DNA of 64,000 nucleotides, taken from positions 8,054,501 through 8,118,500 of the forward strand of contig NZ_CP029194.1 of NCBI RefSeq assembly GCF_008642375.1. The letters are read 5' to 3'. Source of the stretch: Streptomyces venezuelae. GTDB lineage: Bacteria > Actinomycetota > Actinomycetes > Streptomycetales > Streptomycetaceae. Positions 16,088 through 25,637 of this stretch are shown piece after piece (positions within the stretch are counted from its first letter, which is position 1; the number at the start of each line of letters is the position of its first letter). A program made the translations under genes and the position numbers. The notes beneath the pieces were generated by a model that saw only the letters and a program-made list of their open reading frames with translations, made no database searches and was not told the origin of the DNA.

Positions 16088-18091
16088 TCAGCCCTGGGAA
16101 ACCCGCACGTCAGAGGCCTTCACAAAGGCCACCCGATGGCCGAACTGGATCTCGTAGTACTCCTCCTGCCCCCGGACGACCGTATGCCCGCTGCTGTCGA
16201 ACACCGGCGCGAAGTAGTACTCGCCCGGCGTGCGGTCACCCACCACGTACCGCTGACCCGCGAGCAGCTTGTACGGGAGCGGGGACACCGCCTGCACCGG
16301 AACCCCCGCCGGGTACGCCGAGGCCTCCGGATACGCCCGCCCGTAGACCGGCACCTCCGCGAGCCCCTCCCGGGGAGTGAGGACGAGCCCGCGCGCATTC
16401 ACCGCCGCCGGCTCCTTCCGCGGGTTGTGGAACCACGCCTTCTGCCCGAGGTACCAGATCGCCGTCCACTCGCCCCGGCGCTCCGCCACCGCGAAGCTCT
16501 GCCCCGTCGAGGCACGCGCCCCGGTGTCGTTGACCCCGGTCGTCGAGTCCTGCCCGCCCGGCCGCAGCCCGATGTCCTTCACCAGGGGCGCGTCGGCGCT
16601 CGGCGCGGTGTGCAGGCGCACCGCCCCGCTCCCGTGCGGCGCACACACCTCGCCCGCCTTCACGCAGCCCGTGTAGACCGGCCGGTGAGCGCTGTAGTCG
16701 GGCCGGATCGTCACCACTCCGGCATGCGGACCGGCGCTCGGCGTGATCGGCCGGCCCAGCAGCTCGAAGTAGTGCGCCCAGTCCCAGTACGGGCCCGGGT
16801 CCGTGTGCATGCCCCGGATCGTCGAGGTCACCGTCCCCGGCACGGTGTCGTGCCCGAGGATGTGCTGCCGGTCCAGCGGGATGTCGTACCGCTGCGCGAG
16901 GTACCGCACGAGCCGCGCCGACGTCCGGTACATCGCCTCCGTGTACCAGGAGTCCGGCGAGGTGAGGAAACCCTCGTGCTCCAGACCCACCGACTTGGCG
17001 TTCACGAACCAGTTGCCCGCGTGCCAGCCGACGTCCTTGAGCGGCAGGTGCTGCGCGATGTGCCCGTCCGAGGAGCGCAGCGAGTACTGCCACGACACGT
17101 ACGTCGGGTCCTGCACGAGCTTCAGGGTGACGTCCCAGGTCGCCTCGGTGTCATGGATGACGATGTAGTCGACCGACTGGGACGAGGGCCGGTCCGCCTT
17201 GTCGTGGTTGCCGTAGTCGCCCTCGCCGAACTCCTCGTACGGCGCGGGGATCCACTCGCACGCCACCGAGCGCGGGCACTCCACCGGACCGGCGGCGGGC
17301 CGGCGCAGCCCGAGCGCGCCGACCTGCTCCGTGGCGGGCGCCACCGTCGGGGCGGCCGTGAGCGTCACCCGCTGGCCGCTGTCCGTCGTGCGGGTCTCGC
17401 CGGTCCTGATCACGTCGAACACGTCGTTCGCGTACGTCGCGGCCGTCGCCCAGTCGTCGGCACCCGAGTAGCGCGCCACCGCCCCGTACCACTCGGCGGG
17501 ATCGGCGCTCGCCGGCAGCCCGGACTCGCGCTGCGCCGCCGCGAGCAGCGCCGCCCCGCCCTCGATGTTCGCGGCGGTGGAGTCCCGCAGTTCCCCGGCC
17601 GGGATCCCGGAGAGCGCGGACGCCCGCTCCAGGGTCCGCAGCCGGCCCGGCAGCGCCTCGGGCGCGGGCCCGGCCGCGGGGGCGGGGGTGCCGGCCGTCG
17701 AACGGACCGGGCGCGAGGAGTCGCCGCGCGCGTCCTCCTCGCCGTCGGAATGATGCGGGGTGACGGACCCGGCGAGCGCCGTCACCGCGTCCGTCAGGTG
17801 CATCGGCCCGTAGCCGCCGGTCACGCTCGGCGCACCGCCGTGGGTGTCCCAGCGCGACTGGAGGTACGACACCGCGAGCAGGACGCTCTCGGGCACGCCG
17901 TGGCGTGCGGCCGCCCGCGCGAACTGTCCTTGGAGCGTGCCCGCCTCGGGCACGTCGGCGACGGCGGACGGAGCCGCGGACAGCAGCGGCAGCAGCAGGG
18001 CGGCGGACGCGACCGCGCCGGCCACCCTCGGCATACGGCGGGGGGATGACGGCGGGGCCGGGACACGTCTCCAGGACGCGGAACGGAGCAA
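16088..18091 (-). CDS. Secreted N-acetylmuramoyl-L-alanine amidase
   Basis: A 667-residue exported protein. The chosen start is a TTG at 18091 because GGAGG lies five bases upstream; an ATG at 18034 is the alternative and still keeps the hydrophobic signal core ending in SAVA. A mature N-terminal helical region resembling a lytic-enzyme or peptidase accessory part (YLQSRWDTHGG) comes first. The amidase_2/PGRP domain is at about 305-440: DYIVIHDTEATWD, then VGWHAGNW, SVGLEHEG and ILGHDTVPG. The histidines and the Glu are zinc and catalytic candidates. The C-terminal 200 residues contain SH3-like repeats (VRLHTAPSAD). It would cut the glycan-peptide bond of peptidoglycan outside the cell. Confidence 0.9.
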   Translation of the reverse strand: MLRSASWRRVPAPPSSPRRMPRVAGAVASAALLLPLLSAAPSAVADVPEAGTLQGQFARAAARHGVPESVLLAVSYLQSRWDTHGGAPSVTGGYGPMHLTDAVTALAGSVTPHHSDGEEDARGDSSRPVRSTAGTPAPAAGPAPEALPGRLRTLERASALSGIPAGELRDSTAANIEGGAALLAAAQRESGLPASADPAEWYGAVARYSGADDWATAATYANDVFDVIRTGETRTTDSGQRVTLTAAPTVAPATEQVGALGLRRPAAGPVECPRSVACEWIPAPYEEFGEGDYGNHDKADRPSSQSVDYIVIHDTEATWDVTLKLVQDPTYVSWQYSLRSSDGHIAQHLPLKDVGWHAGNWFVNAKSVGLEHEGFLTSPDSWYTEAMYRTSARLVRYLAQRYDIPLDRQHILGHDTVPGTVTSTIRGMHTDPGPYWDWAHYFELLGRPITPSAGPHAGVVTIRPDYSAHRPVYTGCVKAGEVCAPHGSGAVRLHTAPSADAPLVKDIGLRPGGQDSTTGVNDTGARASTGQSFAVAERRGEWTAIWYLGQKAWFHNPRKEPAAVNARGLVLTPREGLAEVPVYGRAYPEASAYPAGVPVQAVSPLPYKLLAGQRYVVGDRTPGEYYFAPVFDSSGHTVVRGQEEYYEIQFGHRVAFVKASDVRVSQG

Positions 18092-18399
18092 GGCAGCCTC
18101 CAGGGGCGGGGGTGACACGGGGGCGTGCGGGACCGAACCCGTACAGGGGTATCGGGTCCCGGACGATCCGTCAATCACGCCTGCTCGCGCGGAAGTTCCC
18201 ACGTCAGGACAGGAATGGAGGCCGTTCGGCGGAGTTTCGGGAAGACGGGTCCCGGGCCTGGGACGCGTCAGTGGAGTGGACCAATGGGGCCGCCTCCCGC
18301 GAGGTCCGCGGCGTGGACAAGACGGAGCGCCGTGTCCCGGTGTGTCGGCACCGGGCGCACGGCGCGCCACCCCCGTGTCGTCGGTCGGATCCGCCCCCT
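18092..18399 (-). other. 308-bp upstream region of the amidase gene
   Basis: I see no convincing gene here. On the minus strand TTGACG (18169-18174) lies about 15 bp from GATACC (18148-18153), a plausible sigma-70-type promoter for the amidase some 60 bp upstream of its start. The rest shows no clear repeat. Confidence 0.35.
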
Positions 18400-19527
18400 T
18401 CAGCGCGTTCCGACCGCCGCGCGCACGGCCCGCCGTGCCATGGCGCAGTCGTCGTGCAGCCGCCTCAGGAGCAGCCGCTGTTCCTCGCCGGCGGAGAGCG
18501 CACCGGAGGGCACCGGGACGGTACCGGCCGGGGGCGCCTCCTTGATGGTGCGCTGCACCGCCGTCTCGTACGTACGGATCTCCCGCGTCAGCACGATCAT
18601 CAGGTTCACCAGGAAGGCGTCCCGGGAGGCCGGGCCCGCCTGCTGGGCGAGCTGACTGATCTGGCGCCGGGCCAGCGGTGCGTCACCGAGCACCGCCCAC
18701 AGGGTCGCCAGGTCGTAGCCGGGCAGGTACCACCCGGCGTGCTCCCAGTCGACGAGGACGGGACCGGCGGGGGAGAGCAGGACGTTGGAGAGCAGGGCGT
18801 CACCGTGACAGAACTGCCCCATGCCCTGCCGCCCGCCCGCGTGCGCCAGGCCGTGCAGCAGCTTCTGCAGGTCGTCCCGGTCCCGGTCGGTGAAGAGACC
18901 GAGCTCGTGGTAGCGCGCGATCCGCGTCCCGTAGTCCAGCGGCGCGTCGAAGGTACCCGCCGGCGGGCGCCAGGAGTTGAGCCGGGCCACCGCGCCGAGC
19001 ACCGCCCGGACGTCGGCCCGCGGCGGGGCCTCGACGGGGTGGCGCGAGAGCGCCGCCGCCCGTCCGGGCATCCGCTCGATCACCAGCGTGCAGTTCTCCG
19101 GGTCCGCGGCGATCAGCCGGGGCGCCCGCACCGGCGGACGGTGCCGGACGAAGGAGCGGTAGGAAGCTATCTCGTGCTGGAACCGCTCGACCCACGCGGG
19201 GGAGTGGTCCAGTAAACACTTCGCGACTGCGGTGGTCCGCCCGGTCGTCCCGACGATCAGGACGGAGCGGCCGCTGCGCCTCAGCACCTGGACCGGGTTG
19301 AACTCCGGGCAGATGCGGTGGACCGAGGCGATCGCCATCTTCAGCTGCGCCCCCTGGGGGCCGGACAGGTCGAGTCTCCCGCTCACCGGCTGGGTGCCGG
19401 TGCCGCCCGTCCAGCGCCGGGGCCGTACGGCCTGGGGCGCGGGGGCGAGGTACGGCCCGGCACCGGCCGGGACGACGCGGTGCTGCGGCCGGGGCGGGGC
19501 GGACACGGAGGACGATGCTGTGTACAT
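18400..19527 (-). CDS. Aminoglycoside phosphotransferase-fold kinase (APH family)
   Basis: A 375-residue protein. An N-terminal extension of about 60 residues, rich in Pro and Arg, precedes a kinase fold. The catalytic loop is CHGDALLSNVLL (His241-Gly-Asp243, Asn248) and the metal-binding aspartate is in LVDWEHAG (Asp260). A core ATP-site lysine is likely Lys103 (AVAKCLL). The family phosphorylates antibiotics, choline or other small alcohols; the substrate here cannot be told. It diverges from nsdA across a 234-bp region with two palindromes. The ATG start has only a distant AAGGGA. It is not evidence of drug resistance by itself. Confidence 0.82.
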   Translation of the reverse strand: MYTASSSVSAPPRPQHRVVPAGAGPYLAPAPQAVRPRRWTGGTGTQPVSGRLDLSGPQGAQLKMAIASVHRICPEFNPVQVLRRSGRSVLIVGTTGRTTAVAKCLLDHSPAWVERFQHEIASYRSFVRHRPPVRAPRLIAADPENCTLVIERMPGRAAALSRHPVEAPPRADVRAVLGAVARLNSWRPPAGTFDAPLDYGTRIARYHELGLFTDRDRDDLQKLLHGLAHAGGRQGMGQFCHGDALLSNVLLSPAGPVLVDWEHAGWYLPGYDLATLWAVLGDAPLARRQISQLAQQAGPASRDAFLVNLMIVLTREIRTYETAVQRTIKEAPPAGTVPVPSGALSAGEEQRLLLRRLHDDCAMARRAVRAAVGTR

Positions 19528-19691
19528 GGAGGTGACAGATCCCTTCGTGGTCCGACGAGTTGCGTGCGTCGCCCCGCCCGCCCCCGGGTCCGCACCCTGG
19601 GGAATGAGGGCCGGTCGGCGGGGCGGGGTGGCGCGTTCCTACCTGACACCCGGGCGCGGGTGGCGGAACATCGGGCGCACCCTGGCGAACC

Positions 19692-19733
19692 CTGGCGAAT
19701 AGTCGCCAGCCCTATGACAGGGGGCTACTGTCA
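19692..19733. promoter_or_regulatory. Two adjacent palindromes upstream of nsdA
   Basis: CTGGCGA-ATAG-TCGCCAG (19692-19709) and TGACAG-GGGGCTA-CTGTCA (19715-19733) are perfect inverted repeats five bases apart. A direct copy of CCTGGCGAA precedes them at 19681. They end 28 bp before the nsdA start and sit in the gap shared with the divergent kinase gene, so they are candidate operators or promoter elements. Confidence 0.55.
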
Positions 19734-19761
19734 ACTCAGCCGAGAACCTGGGGGCTTAGAC

Positions 19762-21255
19762 GTGACCGGACAAACCAACACCCGCCTGGCAGACCTGTTC
19801 GGCCTGGCCGGCTGGTCCAAGGGCGAACTCGCGAGACTCGTCAACCGGCAGGCGGCGGCCATGGGCCACCCCCAGCTGGCGACCGACACCTCGCGGGTGC
19901 GGCGGTGGATCGACCGGGGCGAGACCCCGCGCGATCCCGTACCCCGGGTGCTGGCAGCACTGTTCACCGAGCGACTCGGCCGTGTCGTGACCATCGAGGA
20001 CCTCGGGTTCGTACGACACGGGCGCGCCGGAAAGCGGCAGGACGTCAGGAAAGACGACAACCCTGACGGGCTGCCCTGGGCTCCCGATCGTACGGCTGCG
20101 GTCCTCACCGAATTCACGGGAATGGACCTCATGCTCAACCGACGCGGCCTGGTGGGCGCGGGTGCCGCGCTCGCCGCCGGCTCCGCACTCAGCAGCAGCA
20201 TGTACGACTGGCTGCAGACCGACCCCGCACGCAAGGCCACCGCCCAGCGCGCCACCGATCCCCTCCATGCCGACCCCGCCGGGTTCGACCGCTACGAGGC
20301 CGCCCCCATCGGGTCGGAGGAGATCGAGGCTCTGGAGCGGTCGGTGGAGGTGTTCCGCGCGTGGGACGCCTCGCGGGGCGGCGGCCTCCAGCGCAAGGCC
20401 GTCGTGGGCCAGCTCAACGAGGTGGGCGGCATGCTCGCCTATCGCCACGCCGACCACCTCCAGCGGCGCCTCTGGGGTGTCGCGGCCAACCTGGCAGTCC
20501 TCGCGGGCTGGATGTCCCACGACGTGGGTCTCGAACCCACCGCGCAGAAGTACTTCGTCATCGCCGCCCACGCGGCCCGCGAGGGCGGCGACCGTCCCCG
20601 GGCCGGCGAGGCACTGTCCAGGGCCGCCCGCCAGATGGTGCACCTGGGCCGGCCCGACGACGCCCTCGACCTGATGAAGCTGGCCAAGACCGGCGCGGGC
20701 GAGCAGATGCTGCCGCGGACGCAGGCCATGCTCCACACCATCGAGGCCTGGGCACAGGCATCGATGGGGCGCGGGCAGGCCATGAAGCGGACGCTGGGCG
20801 AGGCGGAGGAGCTCTTCATCTCGGACCGGGCGGACGTGGAACCGCCGAGCTGGATGCAGAACTTCGACGAGGCGGACATGCACGGCATGCAGGCACTCGC
20901 CTACCGGACCCTCGCCGACCACGACGCCACCGCGGCGGTCCCGGCGCAGCGTCACGCGCGGCTCGCGCTGGAGCTGCGCAAGGACGGCCACAACCGGTCG
21001 AAGCTCTTCGACTTCATCTCGATGGCGTCGGCCTGCTTCATCGCGGACGACCCCGAGCAGGCCGACCGGTATGCCCGCCTCGCCCTCGTCTCCATGGGGG
21101 AGACCTCGTCCCACCGGACGTGGCACCGGCTGCGGGAGATGTACCGGCTCACCGGGCAGTACGCGGGCTACTCGAGGATCGAGGACCTGCGCGAGGAGAT
21201 CGAGCTGGCTCTGCCCAAGTCGCCGGTCAACCGGCCGAGAACGGGCCAGGCCTGA
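19762..21255 (+). CDS. nsdA: NsdA-family developmental/antibiotic repressor
   Basis: A 497-residue protein closely matching my memory of S. coelicolor NsdA, a negative regulator of sporulation and antibiotic production. The N-terminus (TNTRLADLFGLAGWSKGEL) and the conserved segments FTGMDLMLNRRGLVGAG and MSHDVGLEPTAQKYFVI are characteristic. An N-terminal helix-turn-helix-like region (about 8-70) precedes a TPR-like helical body (about 180-480). The start is a GTG with GGGGG eight bases upstream; an ATG at 19714 would sit inside the second palindrome and is less likely. NsdA acts in the cytoplasm. The downstream pathway is not visible here. Confidence 0.93.
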   Translation: MTGQTNTRLADLFGLAGWSKGELARLVNRQAAAMGHPQLATDTSRVRRWIDRGETPRDPVPRVLAALFTERLGRVVTIEDLGFVRHGRAGKRQDVRKDDNPDGLPWAPDRTAAVLTEFTGMDLMLNRRGLVGAGAALAAGSALSSSMYDWLQTDPARKATAQRATDPLHADPAGFDRYEAAPIGSEEIEALERSVEVFRAWDASRGGGLQRKAVVGQLNEVGGMLAYRHADHLQRRLWGVAANLAVLAGWMSHDVGLEPTAQKYFVIAAHAAREGGDRPRAGEALSRAARQMVHLGRPDDALDLMKLAKTGAGEQMLPRTQAMLHTIEAWAQASMGRGQAMKRTLGEAEELFISDRADVEPPSWMQNFDEADMHGMQALAYRTLADHDATAAVPAQRHARLALELRKDGHNRSKLFDFISMASACFIADDPEQADRYARLALVSMGETSSHRTWHRLREMYRLTGQYAGYSRIEDLREEIELALPKSPVNRPRTGQA

Positions 21256-21393
21256 GCCCCACGCGGGGGCTCGGGGCCGCTCGCGGGGCAGGGACGGAGG
21301 CGGGTCGCAGTCGGCCGGACGCGCCGACGACCCGAAACCCGTGTGTGGGTTCCGGGGCGTTGATCGGCGCCCTCCCGGGCCCGGTGCCTCCGG

Positions 21394-22890
21394 TCAGCGT
21401 CCGACCTGGACCACCATCACGCATGCGTCGTCCTCGCGCGGCTCCTCACCGAACTCCTCGACGACCGCGCGCACGCACTCCTGCGCGTCCCGTGCCTCGG
21501 TGAGCCGGGGGCCGAGGGCGAGCAGCCGACGCGTGCCCGTGTCGTCCTGCGCGCCGCTGCCACGGGTCAGTCCGTCGGTGTGCAGCACGAGCAGGTCGCC
21601 GGGGAGCAACCGGGTCTCGGTCTCGCCGTACCTGCCGCCGGCCGTGGCCCCGAGCAGGACACCCTCGGGCCGCCGGAGGGCGTGCCCCGTCCCGTCGCGG
21701 AAGAGCAGCGGGGCGGGGTGGCCGGCCTGTGCCCAGGTCAGGGTCTGGGCGACCGGGTCGTAGCGGCAGCACATCGCGCTCCCGAGCGCGGGCTGCACGG
21801 AGGTCTCCAGGAGCTGGTTGAGGTGCCCCATCAGGTCCCCGGGGCGAATTCCGGCCACGGCCATGCCGCGCAGCGCGCCGAGGAGCATGGCCATGGAGGA
21901 GGTCGCGGCGACCCCGTGGCCCGTCAGGTCGCCGACGGTGAGCAGCGCGTCCCCGCCGGGCAGGGCCAGCGCGTCGTACCAGTCGCCGCCGATGAGGCCG
22001 GTGCTGGCGGCCGGCAGGTAGTGGGCCGCGACGTCGAGCGGGGCGGGGCCGTCGTGGGCGAAGCGGAGCGAGCCGCGCCACGGCGGGAGCACCGCTTCCT
22101 GGAGTTCGACGGCGACGCGTCGTTCGGCGCGCTCGATCTGGCGGCTGCGCTCCAGGCTGTCCCGGCTCTCGCGGACCGCCCGCTGGCTGCGGCGCAGCTC
22201 GCTGACGTCTCGTAGAACGGCCCACATGGAAGCGGTGCAACCGTCGGAGTCGAGGACGGGCTCACCCGTCATGTGGACGGTCCGCACGCGGCCGTCCGTC
22301 CGGACGATCCGGAACTCGCCGTCGATCGGCTTCCCGTCGATGAGGCAGTCGGTCACCAGGCCCTGGAGCACGGGCTGGTCCTCGGCGAAGACCATGGAGG
22401 GCAGCTCGTCCAGCGACATCGGGCCGCTCTCGGTGGGACGGCCGAAGATCTGGAAGAGCTCCTCCGACCAACTGACCTCGTCCGTGAGGAGGTTCCACTC
22501 GGCGCTGCCGACGCGGGAGAGCAGCGAGCCGGTGCGGGCCGGGGCGGCCTCGCCGTAGGCCGTGCCGGGGTCGGGCTCCGAGGCGAGGTCGAGGACGGGT
22601 TCGACCTCGGCCTCGGAGTCTGCCGTGGCCTCGGTCCCGGGTGCGACCCCCTCCGGCACGCCGACCCGGAGCTGCCCCAAGTGGGCTCCCAGATCGTCGA
22701 GTTGGTGCACGGCGAGGTCGCACAGGGCGCGCTGCCAGCGCTGCTGGGGGTCGTCGTCGTTCGCCACGGCGTCCCGGCGGACGGCGTCCACCTCGCCGCG
22801 CAGGCGGCGGGTCTGCGAGATCAGCGCGTCCACCGCGCCCGGCTCCGGCGGCTGGGCGGGACGGTCCGCGAACAGATGGGACGGCGGCAT
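21394..22890 (-). CDS. PAS-domain PP2C/SpoIIE-type serine phosphatase
   Basis: A 498-residue signalling protein. After an acidic N-terminal region (1-120), a PAS domain is at about 130-240 (AEWNLLTDEVSWSEELFQIFG, split as AEWNLL and SWSEELFQIFG). A short coiled linker (SLERSRQIERAERR) follows. The SpoIIE/RsbU phosphatase domain is at about 265-498, with metal ligands in GGDWYDAL and VGDLTGHG and the final REDDACVMV. Family knowledge: these phosphatases dephosphorylate anti-anti-sigma factors and so release sigma factors. The ATG is preceded by GGAG. It diverges from the hypothetical gene at 23071. Its partner switch proteins are not in this window, unless the pseudogene at 58651 was one. Confidence 0.9.
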   Translation of the reverse strand: MPPSHLFADRPAQPPEPGAVDALISQTRRLRGEVDAVRRDAVANDDDPQQRWQRALCDLAVHQLDDLGAHLGQLRVGVPEGVAPGTEATADSEAEVEPVLDLASEPDPGTAYGEAAPARTGSLLSRVGSAEWNLLTDEVSWSEELFQIFGRPTESGPMSLDELPSMVFAEDQPVLQGLVTDCLIDGKPIDGEFRIVRTDGRVRTVHMTGEPVLDSDGCTASMWAVLRDVSELRRSQRAVRESRDSLERSRQIERAERRVAVELQEAVLPPWRGSLRFAHDGPAPLDVAAHYLPAASTGLIGGDWYDALALPGGDALLTVGDLTGHGVAATSSMAMLLGALRGMAVAGIRPGDLMGHLNQLLETSVQPALGSAMCCRYDPVAQTLTWAQAGHPAPLLFRDGTGHALRRPEGVLLGATAGGRYGETETRLLPGDLLVLHTDGLTRGSGAQDDTGTRRLLALGPRLTEARDAQECVRAVVEEFGEEPREDDACVMVVQVGR

Positions 22891-23070
22891 GTCGTACTCC
22901 GATACAGGCGCGGCGCGGCCAGGTGGGAAAAGGAGGCCTGCGGACGACTGTTGCACAGCCCGGGACAGCTCGTAAGGGATTTGGCAACACTCGATCCGGT
23001 GGTGCTTCTGGCATATGCCAACGGCCCGACGATTATCGGACAGGCCGCGACGCGTTACGGTGCGAGGGTG

Positions 23071-24336
23071 GTGATCGACGACGGAAACGGCACGGTGGGC
23101 ACACGCGCGGCGGGCACGCGGGTGCGAGAAACGGGCACGCGTGCGAGCGGAGGAGTCGACGCTCGGCCTCGCGCGTATCCGGGTGCGGACATACGTCCGG
23201 GTGGGGGTGCGGGCGCGGGCGATGCCACGGCGAGTGCGGCCTCGGTGGGTACGGCGGTGCTGCTCGCGGCGGCGCCGGCCGGGCGGGGCCGCGCCATGGA
23301 CGCCGCATCCGTGCTGCCGGTCCTCGCCGCCGTACCGCCCGGCGTCCTCACCGGCACCGCCGTCGCGACCGTCGTCGAACTCGCCGATCCGCTGGACCCG
23401 CAGACGGTCCTCACCCGCCTGCGCGCGGTCGCGGCGAGCCCCAGCCCACTCGTCGTCTTCCTCGCGGGCCAACTGCATCTGGACAAGCGACAGTTCCTGC
23501 CCCATCTCGCCCTCGCCCGCACCACCACGGCGACCCTGCGCTACACGGCACTGCCCTGGCACTGGCTCGCGGGCGAACTCGGCCGACGCCCCGCAGGCAC
23601 CACGACCGTCGTCGCCGACCTCGCGGCGGACCCCGACGTCTGGCAGCGCCTCACCGCCGCACCGGACCTGCTGCAATTGGGCCCCGGCCCGCACCTGTAC
23701 GGGCGCGTGACCCCCGCCCCGCGCCGGGGCGAGCCCGCGACCCCCGACTACCTCCGGGCCTGGGCCGAGCTCTGGCGTGCGGGAGCCCGGCCGCCGCTCC
23801 CCGCGATGCACGCCGAGGCCTCCGTGCGGGCGTCGGCGGCCCGCACGACCGCGTCGGAGCAGTTCCTCCTGGCACCCGCTCCGGCCGTCGCCCCCGCGCC
23901 CGTCGTCCCCGCTCCGGCCGCTGCCGCCGCCCAGGACCCGCATCCCGCGATCCTCGCCGCGGCCATGGCGGGACGCCACGGGGAAGCCGCCGCGGTGGCG
24001 GCCGCCTGGGAGAGCGAGGCACTGCGCCGGCACGGGCCCCGGTCCGCCGAGGCCGTGCACTGGACGGAGGTACGGGCCGACCTCGCCCGCCTCGCCGGCG
24101 AACCGGCCCGCAGCTGCGAACTGTGGCTGGCCGCCGCCGAGTCCAGGCTCGCCCTGCGGCAGCCGGCCGACGCCCCCGACGTCGAGGCGGCCGTCGACCG
24201 GGCCCACCACCAGTGGGAGCGGATCGACGACCGCACCAGGGCCGGCGCCATAGGTCCCGCGCTCGTCGCGCTGCGCGAGCGGGTCCCGGGCCGCCGGCCG
24301 GGAGCCCTCGACGCACTGCGCCGCCGCATGGGCTGA
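23071..24336 (+). CDS. Conserved hypothetical protein with low-complexity N-terminus
   Basis: A 421-residue protein of unknown function. The first 70 residues are biased in Gly, Ala, Thr and Arg and include repeats of the form GTRAAGTRVRETGTRA. They look like an insertion relative to the shorter leader I would expect before AVLLAAAPAGRGRAMD. The middle (80-240) is a globular region with DPLDPQTVLTRLRA and VVFLAGQLHLD. The C-terminal 130 residues are helical and TPR-like (AAAMAGRHGEAAAVAAAWE). GTG codons at 23068 and 23071 are both possible starts. It lies 65 bp before the PLP enzyme, so the two may be co-transcribed. Confidence 0.65.
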   Translation: MIDDGNGTVGTRAAGTRVRETGTRASGGVDARPRAYPGADIRPGGGAGAGDATASAASVGTAVLLAAAPAGRGRAMDAASVLPVLAAVPPGVLTGTAVATVVELADPLDPQTVLTRLRAVAASPSPLVVFLAGQLHLDKRQFLPHLALARTTTATLRYTALPWHWLAGELGRRPAGTTTVVADLAADPDVWQRLTAAPDLLQLGPGPHLYGRVTPAPRRGEPATPDYLRAWAELWRAGARPPLPAMHAEASVRASAARTTASEQFLLAPAPAVAPAPVVPAPAAAAAQDPHPAILAAAMAGRHGEAAAVAAAWESEALRRHGPRSAEAVHWTEVRADLARLAGEPARSCELWLAAAESRLALRQPADAPDVEAAVDRAHHQWERIDDRTRAGAIGPALVALRERVPGRRPGALDALRRRMG

Positions 24337-24401
24337 ACCGCCCGTCGAGCAGGCCCCGTCCCGCCCGCCGTCGACAGCGCCATCACCCGAAAGGCCACCG
24401 C

Positions 24402-25625
24402 GTGACCCCGCCCGACCCGGCACTGCGTTCGCTCGCCACCGCCCAGCGTTCGCTCGCCGACCCGTCCGTCCGCCACCCTCTCTGGCCGCCGCTCACCGCG
24501 GGCTGCCCCGTCACTTCCACCGACGAGGTCGCCTACCCTCTCGACATCGACTACGCCTACGACGAGGTCCCGGCCGACCTGTTCACGCGCCCGGCCGCCC
24601 ACGGGCTCGACCGGTGGGCCCCGCTGCTCCCACCGCTCGCCGCGCCGGGGCTCGGCGAGGGCAACACCCCGATGGTCGAACTCCCCGACGGTGTCTGGGG
24701 CAAGGATGAGTCCCGGAATCCCACGTGGAGCCACAAGGACCGACTCAACAGGGTGGCCGTGAGCGCCGCCGTCGCCTCGGGCGCGCGCGGCGTCGTCGTG
24801 TCCTCCTCCGGCAACCACGGCGCGGCGGCCGCCGCCTACGCGGCCCGCGCCGGACTGGCCTGCGCCGTCTTCGCCTCCCCGCATGCCCCGCCCGCCGTGG
24901 CCTCCCACCTCCGGGCCTACGGCGCGACGGTCCTGACCGCCCCGTACGAGTCGGTCCGCCCCCTGATGCGCCGGATCGTCGACGAGCTCGGCTTCCAGGC
25001 CGTCAGCAGCGTCACGGACACCGCCCACACCGGGCACCCCTTCGGGCCCGAGGGGTATAAGACCCTCGCGTACGAGATCGCCCTGGACCTAGGGAGGGCT
25101 CCGGCGGTGGTCCATCTCCCCACGGGGTACGGGGAGTTGCTGTTCGGTGTGGCCAAGGGCTTCCAGGAGCTCGCCCGGTTGGGCGTGACCGGCTCGGTCC
25201 CCCGGATGTACGCGACCGAGCCCGCCGCGGCCGGTGCGCTCACCGAGGCCCTCCGCACGGGGCGGCCCACCGCCCGCGTCCCCGTCGGGCCCACTCTCGC
25301 GTACGCCATCGACTGTGACGTCAACAGCTATCGCGGCGTCGTCGCCGTCCGGACGACAGACGGAGCGGCGCGCACGGTGACGGACGATCAGATGATGTCG
25401 GCCCGGGCGGAGTTGGCCGCGCAGGGGTTGTGGTGTGAGACCTCTTCGGCGGCCGGCCTCGCCGGTCTCCGGGTCCACGGGCCGCGCGAGACCGACGGTC
25501 CGGTGGTGTGCGTGGTCACGTCCAGCGGCTACAAGGACGTGGCCACGGCGGGGGAGAGGTACGAGCCGACGGCCCCGGACTGGCCGTCGGTCAAGTCCGC
25601 CCTGACGGCCGCCGGGGCGGACTGA
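24402..25625 (+). CDS. Threonine-synthase-like PLP-dependent enzyme
   Basis: A 407-residue fold-type II PLP enzyme. The cofactor lysine is Lys112 in SHKDRLN, and the phosphate-binding loop is SSSGNHGAAA (134-143). GEGNTPM (85-91) matches the threonine-synthase/cysteate-synthase substrate strand. The expected reactions are beta-replacement or beta-elimination on a phosphohomoserine- or serine-type substrate. It is not in a threonine operon, so a side role, for example in secondary metabolism, is likely. The start is a GTG with GAAAGG upstream. It converges on the oxidoreductase, 12 bp away. Confidence 0.85.
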   Translation: MTPPDPALRSLATAQRSLADPSVRHPLWPPLTAGCPVTSTDEVAYPLDIDYAYDEVPADLFTRPAAHGLDRWAPLLPPLAAPGLGEGNTPMVELPDGVWGKDESRNPTWSHKDRLNRVAVSAAVASGARGVVVSSSGNHGAAAAAYAARAGLACAVFASPHAPPAVASHLRAYGATVLTAPYESVRPLMRRIVDELGFQAVSSVTDTAHTGHPFGPEGYKTLAYEIALDLGRAPAVVHLPTGYGELLFGVAKGFQELARLGVTGSVPRMYATEPAAAGALTEALRTGRPTARVPVGPTLAYAIDCDVNSYRGVVAVRTTDGAARTVTDDQMMSARAELAAQGLWCETSSAAGLAGLRVHGPRETDGPVVCVVTSSGYKDVATAGERYEPTAPDWPSVKSALTAAGAD

Positions 25626-25637
25626 CCGACCGTCGGC

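Noticed and set aside
13727..18049. A 1440-residue open frame on the plus strand
   Set aside because: It is antisense to geosmin synthase and the amidase. The protein is a low-complexity Arg/Val/Gly mirror with no domain, whereas both minus-strand genes have clear families.
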